From: Lachnospiraceae bacterium
GTDB taxonomy: Bacteria > Bacillota > Clostridia > Lachnospirales > Lachnospiraceae
Direction of reading: 5' to 3'
DNA length: 48,345 nt
Assembly (NCBI GenBank): GCA_017550165.1
Contig: JAFZQH010000016.1
Location: forward strand, 1-48,345
The translations under genes and the position numbers were made by a program. Numbering within the stretch: position 1 is the first letter of the stretch; every line of letters begins with the position of its first letter. Below the pieces are notes generated by a model. The model saw nothing but the letters and a program-made list of their open reading frames with translations, ran no database searches and was not told the origin of the DNA. This document shows, piece after piece, positions 6,766 through 14,913 of this stretch.

Positions 6766-7224
6766 ATGAAGAAGGCTTTATATGTATTGATTCAATGTAC
6801 ATGGGGGATTCCCCAGACTCTGCTGGGATTTGTTCTGTTTTTGATAAATATCAGGAGGAGGCACTTCTTTTATCATGGGGCTATCGTAACAGAGATACCC
6901 GGACGGGGAAGTGTGTCTTTAGGGCTGTTTGTATTCATCGGAACTGTTTTGCCGACGGATCTGCGGACTAAACACAGGATACCGGATGAGGAAATGGAGC
7001 AGCGCGTCCTGGTTCATGAATACGGGCACACGATCCAGTCCCTTGTTCTGGGACCGTTGTATTTGCCGGTAATCGGTATTCCGTCAGTTACGTGGTGTAC
7101 GATCAAATTTACCCTCGGCAAGGGAGGTAAAAGATCGTATTACAGGTTTTACACGGAAAGATGGGCGAATTATCTTGGCGAGAAAGCTACGAATAAAAGG
7201 GCCATGGGATATGCTGTAGTATAG
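6766..7224 (+). CDS. Membrane protein with HEYGH metallopeptidase-like motif
   Basis: This 152-aa protein has a hydrophobic N-terminus (about 5-28), a middle strand region, and the motif LVHEYGHTIQS at about residues 85-95 followed by a hydrophobic stretch (LGPLYLPVIGIPSVTW) and ERWANYLGE near residue 130. HExxH plus a downstream glutamate is the zinc ligand pattern of gluzincin-type peptidases, so a membrane-embedded zinc protein is plausible. The substrate is unknown and loss of catalysis cannot be excluded. AGAGGGGCAGAG precedes the ATG; this leader resembles the one before the TIGR04076 gene. A strong hairpin follows the stop. Confidence 0.7.
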   Translation: MKKALYVLIQCTWGIPQTLLGFVLFLINIRRRHFFYHGAIVTEIPGRGSVSLGLFVFIGTVLPTDLRTKHRIPDEEMEQRVLVHEYGHTIQSLVLGPLYLPVIGIPSVTWCTIKFTLGKGGKRSYYRFYTERWANYLGEKATNKRAMGYAVV

Positions 7225-7227
7225 AAT

Positions 7228-7258
7228 ACTGCAGTGTGCAAACAATGCACACTGCAGT
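7228..7258. terminator. Bidirectional terminator between convergent genes
   Basis: ACTGCAGTGTGCA (7228-7240) and TGCACACTGCAGT (7246-7258) form a perfect 13-bp stem around AACAA. It sits between the stops of the HEYGH gene (+) and the ThrH-like gene (-). T tracts are short, so termination strength is uncertain. Confidence 0.75.
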
Positions 7259-7271
7259 TTCAGATTGTCTT

Positions 7272-7877
7272 TTATAACGCTTTTTTGATCGCATCCAACA
7301 GGTCCTGATATTCTTCGAATGCCGGAATATCAGGATTTTCTGCTTTAATGGCATCGGTGGATTTAAACAGGAACCCGGCCTTACTTGCCTTGATCATGGC
7401 AAGGTCATTGTGGCTGTCACCTGCGGCAATGGTCTCAAAGCCTGCACTGTGCAGCGCATTTACGGTGGTGAGCTTGGATTTCTCGCAGCGCATGCGATAG
7501 CCTGTGATCTCTCCCTTATCGCTAACCTCCAGGGTGTTGCACATAATGGTGGGATAGCCCAGCTTAGCCATGAGAGGCCCGGCGAATTGTGTAAATGTAT
7601 CACTAATTATAATGACCTGGGTAATGGTCCGCAGTTCATCTAAGAATTCCCTTGCTCCCGGCATGGGATCGATCTTAGCGATGGTAGCCTGTATCTCCTT
7701 CAGGCCCAGCCCGTGTTCTTTAAGGATTCCCAGTCTGAATTTCATAAGCTTATCATAATCCGGTTCATCCCGGGTGGTCTTCTTAAGTTCGGGAATCCCG
7801 CTGGCCTGAGAAAAAGCGATCCAGATCTCCGGAACCAATACACCTTCCAAGTCAAGACAAACAATATTCATATCCAT
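7272..7877 (-). CDS. thrH: ThrH-like HAD phosphatase (phosphoserine phosphatase / homoserine phosphotransferase)
   Basis: This 201-aa HAD-superfamily protein closely resembles Pseudomonas ThrH: LDLEGVLVPEIWIAF at the N-terminus with the nucleophile Asp9, TTRDEPDYDKLMKFRL, IISDTF (motif II) and AAGDSHNDLAM (motif III). ThrH dephosphorylates phosphoserine and can transfer phosphate to homoserine, linking serine and threonine metabolism. The start at 7877 follows an AAAGGA ribosome binding site at 8 nt; longer frames upstream lack one. It lies 77 nt downstream of the antiporter gene on the same strand and has its own candidate promoter. Confidence 0.9.
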   Translation of the reverse strand: MDMNIVCLDLEGVLVPEIWIAFSQASGIPELKKTTRDEPDYDKLMKFRLGILKEHGLGLKEIQATIAKIDPMPGAREFLDELRTITQVIIISDTFTQFAGPLMAKLGYPTIMCNTLEVSDKGEITGYRMRCEKSKLTTVNALHSAGFETIAAGDSHNDLAMIKASKAGFLFKSTDAIKAENPDIPAFEEYQDLLDAIKKAL

Positions 7878-7911
7878 GATAATAGTCCTTTCTGATCTTA
7901 AAGTAGTTAAA

Positions 7912-7941
7912 AGTATAGCACAAAGGAAATGAAAATAGCAA
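7912..7941 (-). promoter_or_regulatory. Candidate sigma-A promoter for the ThrH-like gene
   Basis: Read on the minus strand: TTGCTA (7941-7936), 18-nt spacer, TATACT (7917-7912), about 35 nt before the start codon. Confidence 0.55.
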
Positions 7942-7954
7942 ATGGGCAGAGGGT

Positions 7955-9223
7955 TTATCTTCCCGGCTTCTTTTCTATCTTCCGGTACACGGCCTTCATG
8001 GTGAGGCCCTGGACTATGGTGGTGAAGAAGACGATGGCGCAGGTGGCGCCCAGGATGACGTGATATGTACCGATCTCGATCATGCCGGCGGTACTCATGG
8101 CAAGGGCAATGCACAGCGCGCCCCGCAGGCCTCCCCAGGTGAGGAGGATGGTAAAGTTGCACTTGTTAAATCCATCGGGGATGGGCCCCATGATAAATGT
8201 ACAGATCCCCACGCTTGCAGACCTGCCGATGAGGTTGCAGAGTATGGCCGTCAGGGAAATGACAAGTACCCGTGGCATCTGAAGGATATAGAAGAAACTC
8301 AGGCCCAGGATAACATAAAGGATGGAATTCAACAGGTTGTCGAGGATCTCCCAGAAGGTGTCGTATTGACGAAGCCCAACCGGATCCTCCCCCTTTTCCT
8401 CCAGCTTGTCCTTGAATTCGGAGAAGAGCACACCACAGACTACGGATGCGATGGCTCCGGAGAAGGACAGGTATTCGCAAATAAGGTATATGGCCGAGAC
8501 TGCAAGCATACTCACGAAGATCCGTCGTGCAGCATCATGGGTGTGTGAAAAAATGGGATAGCAGATGAAGGTGACTATAACACCAACTATTACGGCTCCT
8601 ATGATCTCTCTTCCCAGGACCACGAAGAAATTATCTCCGCCGGCACTGGCTCTTACCATGCCGGAGAAGCATACAAACAAAGCAACCCCCACACCATCAT
8701 TTAAAAGGGATTCCCCCTCTATAAGAAAGCTGGTGCGTTCAGGCAGCCCGAACTTGTTCAGGATACTTGTGGCGGCTATGGGATCGGTAGGCGCCACGAT
8801 GCTTCCGAACATCAGGCATACGGGGATGGAAAAACCCAGTCCCAGCAGGCAGGCGACACCGTAAAAGAGCATGCCGTAAAACACTGCGCCCAGAAGGGTG
8901 GCCAGGATAGATAGTACCGTTACGGCTCTGGCCTGGTCTTTGAAGTCTTTGAGGCTCATGTGACAGGAGCCGGAGAAGAGCATGAAACAGAGAACGCCGT
9001 TGATCAGGAAGGATTCCAGGTTGAAATTGTGGACATCCGTGACCAGGGTGGAGATGGGAGATCCCGGCGTGAAATACTCGATAAAAAGTCCTATGATGCC
9101 CAGCACCATGGCAAAAAACATCAGGGCGATCTCATAGGTGATCTTGGTCACCTTCTCGTTAAAGACCCCCAGAGCTACAACCATAGCCATAAATATTACA
9201 AAATACAATAATGCGTTCTGCAT
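7955..9223 (-). CDS. CPA1-type Na+/H+ antiporter
   Basis: This 422-aa integral membrane protein has about 12 hydrophobic segments and the hallmarks of the NhaP/NHE cation:proton antiporter family: FGSIVAPTDPIAATSIL and LIEGESLLNDGVGVALF, which hold the acidic ion-binding residues. It exchanges sodium (or potassium) for protons across the cytoplasmic membrane and helps pH and salt balance. AGAAAGGAAAAG lies before ATG 9223. The long cytosolic regulatory tail of some family members is missing. It is transcribed away from the MATE operon, and the two promoters lie back to back. Confidence 0.92.
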   Translation of the reverse strand: MQNALLYFVIFMAMVVALGVFNEKVTKITYEIALMFFAMVLGIIGLFIEYFTPGSPISTLVTDVHNFNLESFLINGVLCFMLFSGSCHMSLKDFKDQARAVTVLSILATLLGAVFYGMLFYGVACLLGLGFSIPVCLMFGSIVAPTDPIAATSILNKFGLPERTSFLIEGESLLNDGVGVALFVCFSGMVRASAGGDNFFVVLGREIIGAVIVGVIVTFICYPIFSHTHDAARRIFVSMLAVSAIYLICEYLSFSGAIASVVCGVLFSEFKDKLEEKGEDPVGLRQYDTFWEILDNLLNSILYVILGLSFFYILQMPRVLVISLTAILCNLIGRSASVGICTFIMGPIPDGFNKCNFTILLTWGGLRGALCIALAMSTAGMIEIGTYHVILGATCAIVFFTTIVQGLTMKAVYRKIEKKPGR

Positions 9224-9265
9224 CAGTTCTTTTCCTTTCTCATATCCTGTATACCCATTACTTAC

Positions 9266-9293
9266 ATTATAATGGCTCCCGGGCTAATTGCAA
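9266..9293 (-). promoter_or_regulatory. Sigma-A promoter for the antiporter gene
   Basis: On the minus strand TTGCAA (9293-9288), a 16-nt spacer and TATAAT (9271-9266) precede the antiporter start by about 43 nt. Confidence 0.65.
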
Positions 9294-9307
9294 TGCTTTG
9301 AAGAATC

Positions 9308-9336
9308 TTTACTCTTAGGGTTTATACTGATATAAT
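9308..9336 (+). promoter_or_regulatory. Sigma-A promoter for the MATE/ATP-grasp/GH3 operon
   Basis: TTTACT, a 17-nt spacer and TATAAT (9331-9336) lie 22 nt before the ATG of the MATE gene, giving a very short leader. Confidence 0.75.
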
Positions 9337-9358
9337 CTTAAAGAAGGTGTAGGCGCTT

Positions 9359-11089
9359 ATGAAACGTGACAATAAATTTCTCAAAAAAGAATTTCAAAAG
9401 GCCCTTTTTCCGGTCATGATCTCGGTATTGGGCGGAACTGTCAATGCCCTGATCGATTCGGCTTTTGTAACAAGAAGGCTTGATTCGGATGCATTGGCGG
9501 CGGTGGGCCTTACAATGCCCATTTTTCTGGTGCTTTGTACCGTTGGATGTCTCTTTGCACAAGGAGGATCTGTGGCCGCTTCCCGCTCCCTTGGGAAAAA
9601 CGACAAGGAAACAGCCGGTCAGTACTACAATACCTCAGTATTGATGATGGTGATCGCAAGCGTGGTATTTATGGTGGCCGGACTCTTTGGTTCACATTTT
9701 ATCGCTTCACTTCTTTGCAACGACCCCATACTCCTCCCTATGGTGGAGGAATACGGAAGGATAACCCTGATGGGGTCTGCGGCTTTTATTCTGATATGCA
9801 TCCCTTCCTACTATCTTCAGCTTGACGGTAAAGGAAAATATCTGTCCATAATGATGGGCGTGGTAATACTAACCGATATTATCTTTGACTACCTTTTCCT
9901 CTTCGTATTTGACCTGGGAGTAAGGGGCGCATCTCTTGCCAGCGTCATATCCGTACTTCTTGCCACCATATATGGGTTTACCCGTTTACAGACGGGAAAA
10001 GGCATTTTCAAGGTGAATCTGAGCCTGTTTAAGATCGCTAATCTGAAAGAGATCGTCATGTTCGGCTCGACTTCTGCCATAGGCAACCTCTTTGATGTTA
10101 TAAGATTGGCGGTTCTCAACTGGATTCTATACATAGCCGGAGGTGCCGGAGCACTGGCCGTCTGGACAGTATTAAATTCCCTCTTGGAGCTTTCCTTATG
10201 CATTACTACAGGGGTTCCACGTACCGCATCTCCGCTTCTGGGTATATACCTGGGAGGCTATGATAACGAAGGCGCGCGTATGATAGTAGACACGGAGATC
10301 AAACTGGGTCTGGCCCTTTCGGTTATTTATGCAGGGATCCTGGCAGTATTCCATCATCAGATAGGAGAATTCTTTAAGTTGGATTCCGGCCTTCTCTTCC
10401 CTATGATCTGCCTTGGTATATCAGTGATATTCGAGCTTATAGCAACAGTTCTGAGTTCATATTTTAATGTAGCAAAAAGGATCATGCTGTCCGATTTTAT
10501 CATGTTCCTTGAAACCCTGTTTTTCCCCCTCCTTTTCGCAGCGATATTCCTCGTATGCGGGGTACCTATATGGCTCTTCCTGCCCTTTGGCATGGGAGCG
10601 GTGGTCTTAGTCACCCTGCTTGTAGTATGGGCTATTGCAAGGAGATCCAGGGGAGAGACCCATGAGCTATCCTCCGTACTCCTTTTGGATCGATATACGG
10701 AGACTACCAACCGTGTGAAAGGGTTTTCCGTTCTTTCTTCAGATGAGGCCATCTGTAAGGCCAGTGAGGATATTACGGAATTCTGCATAGAAAACAATAT
10801 GGACGTCAAAACGGCCAAACGTATCGGTCTTGCCATGGAAGAGGTTATGACCGTTATGGCCAGAAAATCACTGAAAAACGAGAATGACCCCGTAGATGTC
10901 CGGGTATTCTCTCTTGACGGAGTCTTCGGTATATCCATCATGTGCTCAGGCACCCGCTATGACCTCTTCCAGGAGGCCGAGGATTCGGATGATGATTTCC
11001 ATATGGGTGTCCAGATGATAAACAAGATGGCAGAGGCTTGTATTTATATCTATACTTTGGGAATGAATGTACTCAGCGTGGTGTTCTGA
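9359..11089 (+). CDS. MATE family transporter fused to an RsbW-like (degenerate HATPase) domain
   Basis: Residues 1 to about 440 form a 12-helix MATE exporter (FPVMISVLGGTVNALIDSAFV at the start; repeated polytopic halves), which expels organic molecules using an ion gradient. Residues about 450-576 are a cytosolic domain shaped like the serine/anti-sigma kinases of the RsbW group. Its ATP-site motifs are altered: the N box reads AMEEVMTVMARKS without the Asn, and the G1 position reads CSGTRYD without the Asp, so it is probably a non-catalytic binding module. AAGAAGGTG precedes the ATG. The next gene starts 2 nt after the stop. The order MATE, ATP-grasp, GH3, SpoIIE phosphatase suggests export of a product made by the two ligases. 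Confidence 0.85.
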   Translation: MKRDNKFLKKEFQKALFPVMISVLGGTVNALIDSAFVTRRLDSDALAAVGLTMPIFLVLCTVGCLFAQGGSVAASRSLGKNDKETAGQYYNTSVLMMVIASVVFMVAGLFGSHFIASLLCNDPILLPMVEEYGRITLMGSAAFILICIPSYYLQLDGKGKYLSIMMGVVILTDIIFDYLFLFVFDLGVRGASLASVISVLLATIYGFTRLQTGKGIFKVNLSLFKIANLKEIVMFGSTSAIGNLFDVIRLAVLNWILYIAGGAGALAVWTVLNSLLELSLCITTGVPRTASPLLGIYLGGYDNEGARMIVDTEIKLGLALSVIYAGILAVFHHQIGEFFKLDSGLLFPMICLGISVIFELIATVLSSYFNVAKRIMLSDFIMFLETLFFPLLFAAIFLVCGVPIWLFLPFGMGAVVLVTLLVVWAIARRSRGETHELSSVLLLDRYTETTNRVKGFSVLSSDEAICKASEDITEFCIENNMDVKTAKRIGLAMEEVMTVMARKSLKNENDPVDVRVFSLDGVFGISIMCSGTRYDLFQEAEDSDDDFHMGVQMINKMAEACIYIYTLGMNVLSVVF

Positions 11090-11091
11090 TT

Positions 11092-13395
11092 ATGATAAAA
11101 GACATTTTACATGTAATGCTGACAGGTGAATACAAAGAGGGGGTCACAGACTTGGACCGCCTTCCCGGATTTGCCATGAGGCGGCTTGCAAGAAAGATGA
11201 TGTGGGATTATGTAAAGTCCCATGACGCTCCACCTCTTTCTGAGGAGGAAGAACGGCAGGTGCGTGAATTCTTCCGCCCCTACGAGAAGACGGACATGCT
11301 CTTTCACAGAGGATACAAGGCATGGTCGAGGAGATTTTCTCCGGAATTCATACCGGATGAGATCTATTACGGGACCATTGAGCCGTTTTACACGGACCGC
11401 CTCGCCTCCAAGTATCTGGATAACAAATGCTTCTATTACCGGTTCTTTTCAAATGTTAAGCTTCCCGGTCTGATAGCAATGAGGATAGGCGGGATATGGC
11501 TTGATAATGGATTTTCCATAGTAAATGAAGAAAGGGTTATGGAAATCCTTAAAGACAAGGAGGAGGCCGTACTTAAGAAAGCGACTGATTCCGAAGGGGG
11601 ATTCGGCCTGACTTTCCTTGAGGGAGAAGACAGGTTCAGGCTGTTTAAAAAGGCTGTTTCAAAAGAAAAATGCGATCTGGTGATCCAGGATAAGATCGTC
11701 CAGCACCCGTCTCACAGCAGGTTAAATGAGTCATCGGTCAATACGTTCCGTTTAATGTCTCTTATCAGGAATGGTGAGGTATGGGTTTTTGCCACCGCCG
11801 TAAGGATAGGCAGAGCCGGGAGTAAGGTTGATAATATATGCAGCGGCGGTGTCTGGTGCGGTGTACACACAGACGGTCGTCTTACCGAAATGGGCACTAT
11901 GGATGACGGTACGGTTGTTACATCCCATCCGGATCACGGATACACTTTTGCCGATATTACAATGCCCTATTATGAAAGAGCTGTGGAGTTAGTTAAAAAG
12001 GCTCATGGCATTATGGCTCACAATGCCCTTGCATCATGGGACGTAGCAATAGATGAGAGCGGCGAGGCGGTATTGGTGGAGGTTAATCTGGCATTGGGAA
12101 CCCTCTTTCCCATGCAGGTATGCTTAGGCCCCTTATTCGGAGCGCGTACAAGGCAGATATTGGATGAGGTGTATTACAAAAAGGACGGCAGCAGAAGGAG
12201 AAAGCCCCATCTCGGCCTTAATCCCAGGGATCGCTACTATCTGAGAGATAACATTCAGGGCATTTTATTCGGAAAATACAAGGCAGGATATACTCATAGC
12301 GCCTTGCTTTCCAATGCAGCATTAAGAGCCATCGACCGAAAGGCGCTAAAGGAGGTTTCGTGGCGTTTTCCCGACTTGTCCCGGTCCGGGAAAGAAGAGA
12401 TAAGGGACTATTACATGCCCTATAAGAGAAGCTTTACAACCGAGTCCCACAGGATCTATACGGGCAAGTCCGGTATATTCCGTAAAGAATATATACCGGA
12501 AGATATGTATTTATGCGATATAGACAGGTATTACAGCGACAGGGATTTAAGCTATTATCTTGACAATAAGTGTTACTATGCCAGATTATTCCCGGATGCC
12601 ATCCAGCCGGAGACGTATGCCATGAGGATAGGCAAGACCTGGCTGGATAAGGATTACAGGATTATCAGCCCGGGACAGGTAATGAGGATTCTTTTCTCCC
12701 GGGGAGAGGTCGTGGTAAAGCCCGCAACAAGCTCCGAGGGCGGAGCGGGAATCAGCTTTCTTGACTTTTCCAAGGCATCATCATTTGCACAGAAGAAGAG
12801 AACGCTTAAGTTGGCAGTCGGAAAAATAAGAGAGGATATAATGATCCAGGCGCCTGTAAATCAGCACCCGGAGATGTCAAAGCTTCATCCTCAGTCACTA
12901 AATACCGTAAGGATCGTGTCTCTTATCATAGACGGGAAGGTAGTGATCCTTTCCCGGTCATTAAAGATAGGCACCGGAGGTTCAAGGCTGGATAACGGCT
13001 GCTCCGGAGGGATATACTGCGGAGTCGATGAGGATGGCAGATTAAGGGAATCGGGCGAGATCGATGACGGAGATACGGTCTTGATGGTAAAGGTTCACCC
13101 GGACCTGGGTTATACCATAAAGGGCACCCGGATTCCCTGTCTGGATAAATGTGAAGAACTGGTTATGGCGGCCCATCCCTTTATGGGACATCACAGGCTG
13201 ATCTCCTGGGATATAGCAGTAGATGATAAAGAAAACGCTGTTCTTATCGAAGCCAATCTTTCCCTTGGAGGAAGCTATGATACACAGGTGGTCAACGGCC
13301 CGTTTTTCGGAGAATACACGGAAGCTGTGTTAAAGGAAGTCTATGGATATAAACGAAATATACCCGGAGCTTGGAAGTGCCGGGAAAGACTTTAA
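11092..13395 (+). CDS. Tandem double ATP-grasp protein (sugar-transfer-associated ATP-grasp type)
   Basis: This 767-aa protein consists of two homologous halves, about residues 1-375 and 385-767. Each runs: basic N-terminal helices, an FxPY(E/K)(K/R) segment, YLDNKC(F/Y)Y, AMRIGxxWLD, a lysine strand (VLKKATDSEGGFG / VVKPATSSEGGAG), (D)NxCSGGxxCGV and a C-terminal metal site (VLVEVNLALG / VLIEANLSLG). This matches the ATP-grasp family often called sugar-transfer associated. ATP-grasp enzymes join a carboxylate to an amine or thiol through an acyl-phosphate. ATG 11092 follows the MATE stop by 2 nt, so translation is probably coupled. Two intact halves could add two units or act on two substrates. 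Confidence 0.85.
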   Translation: MIKDILHVMLTGEYKEGVTDLDRLPGFAMRRLARKMMWDYVKSHDAPPLSEEEERQVREFFRPYEKTDMLFHRGYKAWSRRFSPEFIPDEIYYGTIEPFYTDRLASKYLDNKCFYYRFFSNVKLPGLIAMRIGGIWLDNGFSIVNEERVMEILKDKEEAVLKKATDSEGGFGLTFLEGEDRFRLFKKAVSKEKCDLVIQDKIVQHPSHSRLNESSVNTFRLMSLIRNGEVWVFATAVRIGRAGSKVDNICSGGVWCGVHTDGRLTEMGTMDDGTVVTSHPDHGYTFADITMPYYERAVELVKKAHGIMAHNALASWDVAIDESGEAVLVEVNLALGTLFPMQVCLGPLFGARTRQILDEVYYKKDGSRRRKPHLGLNPRDRYYLRDNIQGILFGKYKAGYTHSALLSNAALRAIDRKALKEVSWRFPDLSRSGKEEIRDYYMPYKRSFTTESHRIYTGKSGIFRKEYIPEDMYLCDIDRYYSDRDLSYYLDNKCYYARLFPDAIQPETYAMRIGKTWLDKDYRIISPGQVMRILFSRGEVVVKPATSSEGGAGISFLDFSKASSFAQKKRTLKLAVGKIREDIMIQAPVNQHPEMSKLHPQSLNTVRIVSLIIDGKVVILSRSLKIGTGGSRLDNGCSGGIYCGVDEDGRLRESGEIDDGDTVLMVKVHPDLGYTIKGTRIPCLDKCEELVMAAHPFMGHHRLISWDIAVDDKENAVLIEANLSLGGSYDTQVVNGPFFGEYTEAVLKEVYGYKRNIPGAWKCRERL

Positions 13396-14902
13396 AAAAC
13401 ATAATAATGAGATCCTTATGAAGATCCTTTCCGACAATAAGGATACAGAGTGGGGGAGACGTTACGGCTTCGGGGAGATCCGTTCTCCCGAGGAGTACCG
13501 GAACCGGATGCCCGTATTCGGATATGAGGCGTACAGGTCTTACGTGGAAAGACTGGTGAATGGAGAAAAGAACCTCCTGTCGAACTACGAAAGATACTGT
13601 TTCCTTCAGACGTCCGGGTCTACAGACCGGGGCAAGATAATTCCCATTACCCTGGAGGCTCTCAGCCGATACGGCAATGTGATAGACCGGTATATGGAAC
13701 TTCAGGCAGAGCAGGGAGGAGGCAAGCGCCTTATGGTCTCCTTCATTCAGGCTGATGGCAAAAAGCCGGTGAATACGGATGATACCATGCTTCTATCATC
13801 CTGTTACTACAGCTATCTGTTGGAGCAGGAGATATTAGACCCGGATACACTGGCGGGAGGAGGGGAACTCAGCTTCTATCCTGGAGCTTGTGATTACCTC
13901 TATGCCAAGCTGTGGCTGGCCTTTGCCACTACAGATATCATTTCCATGGAGTCCATATTCTTATACGATTTTCTTATATTCTTTCACTATATGGAAGAGA
14001 ATTACGATAGGGTCCTTTCGGATATGGAGAAGGGTAAGATCCCGGATGAGGTGGATCTTCCCCAGGAGGTCAAGGACCGTCTTACCTCCTTAAGATTCCA
14101 CAGGGACCGGATAGCCCGGGTGAGAGAAGAATGTGGGAGTGGATTTGCCGGCATAGTTAAACGCCTGTGGAAGGATATGAAGCTTATAAGCGGGATCGGA
14201 AGCAAGGTCTTTCAGACTGAGGAGATCTCCATCAGGAAATACATCGGCGATCTTGATGTGTGGCATTACAGCTATGCCTCCTCGGAATGTATGATCGCAG
14301 TGCCGGCGGGTATGAATACCTATGATTACATCCTTTATCCGAAAACCGCCTATTATGAGTTCCGGCCGGTGGATAAAGAAGAGGTATTAAGTGACCCTTC
14401 GGCATTAAAGGTCGGGGAATGCTACGAGCTTATCCTTACAACTTTTTCGGGCTTGTATCGGTATGCAATGGGAGATATATTAAAAGTGACCGGATTTTTC
14501 GAGGGCCTGCCCATTATCCTTTTTCAGTACCGTAAGAATCTTGTGCTCAACATCGCCGGGGAGAAGCTGGATATGAAGACACTGGACCAGGCAATGCTGG
14601 TATGGTCCAAGATCAGCCGCCTTTCGATCTGGCAGTATTATTTCTACGAAGAGTATGATGAAGTACCTGCCTGCTACCGGGGTATAGTCGCCCTGGAGCC
14701 GGATGGGGAGAATATCAGGGAAGAAGCTGCCGATCAGATGGATAAGTGCTTAAGAGGCCTGAGCCTGGATTATGATGATCTTCGGAAACTGGGTTCTATC
14801 AGCCAGGTAAGGCTATCATTTGTGAATAAAGATGAGTTTATGGAACTTAAGAAGAAAAAAAGCAGTAACGGGCAACCGAAACCGCTTCACATAATGAATT
14901 AA
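13343..14902 (+). CDS. GH3 auxin-responsive-promoter family acyl-adenylating amide synthetase
   Basis: This 519-aa protein matches the GH3 branch of ANL adenylating enzymes. It has NKDTEWGRRYGF and VFGYEAYRSYVERL near the N-terminus, the phosphate loop QTSGSTDRGK at 89-98, and the GH3 motif FSGLYRYAMGDILKVTGFF with FQYRKN and IAGEKLD. Plant GH3 enzymes conjugate acyl acids with amino acids; bacterial members are largely uncharacterised. The start lies 53 nt inside the ATP-grasp gene, with AAAGGAAG 5-6 nt upstream of ATG 13343, a deep overlap that points to tight coupling. With the ATP-grasp neighbour it probably builds an amide-linked small molecule. Confidence 0.88.
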   Translation: MDINEIYPELGSAGKDFKKHNNEILMKILSDNKDTEWGRRYGFGEIRSPEEYRNRMPVFGYEAYRSYVERLVNGEKNLLSNYERYCFLQTSGSTDRGKIIPITLEALSRYGNVIDRYMELQAEQGGGKRLMVSFIQADGKKPVNTDDTMLLSSCYYSYLLEQEILDPDTLAGGGELSFYPGACDYLYAKLWLAFATTDIISMESIFLYDFLIFFHYMEENYDRVLSDMEKGKIPDEVDLPQEVKDRLTSLRFHRDRIARVREECGSGFAGIVKRLWKDMKLISGIGSKVFQTEEISIRKYIGDLDVWHYSYASSECMIAVPAGMNTYDYILYPKTAYYEFRPVDKEEVLSDPSALKVGECYELILTTFSGLYRYAMGDILKVTGFFEGLPIILFQYRKNLVLNIAGEKLDMKTLDQAMLVWSKISRLSIWQYYFYEEYDEVPACYRGIVALEPDGENIREEAADQMDKCLRGLSLDYDDLRKLGSISQVRLSFVNKDEFMELKKKKSSNGQPKPLHIMN

Positions 14903-14913
14903 AGGAGATATGT

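Noticed and set aside
7878-8162. Long N-terminal extension of the ThrH-like frame
   Set aside because: It runs antisense into the antiporter gene's own coding strand in another frame and lacks a start signal; the family N-terminus begins at 7877.
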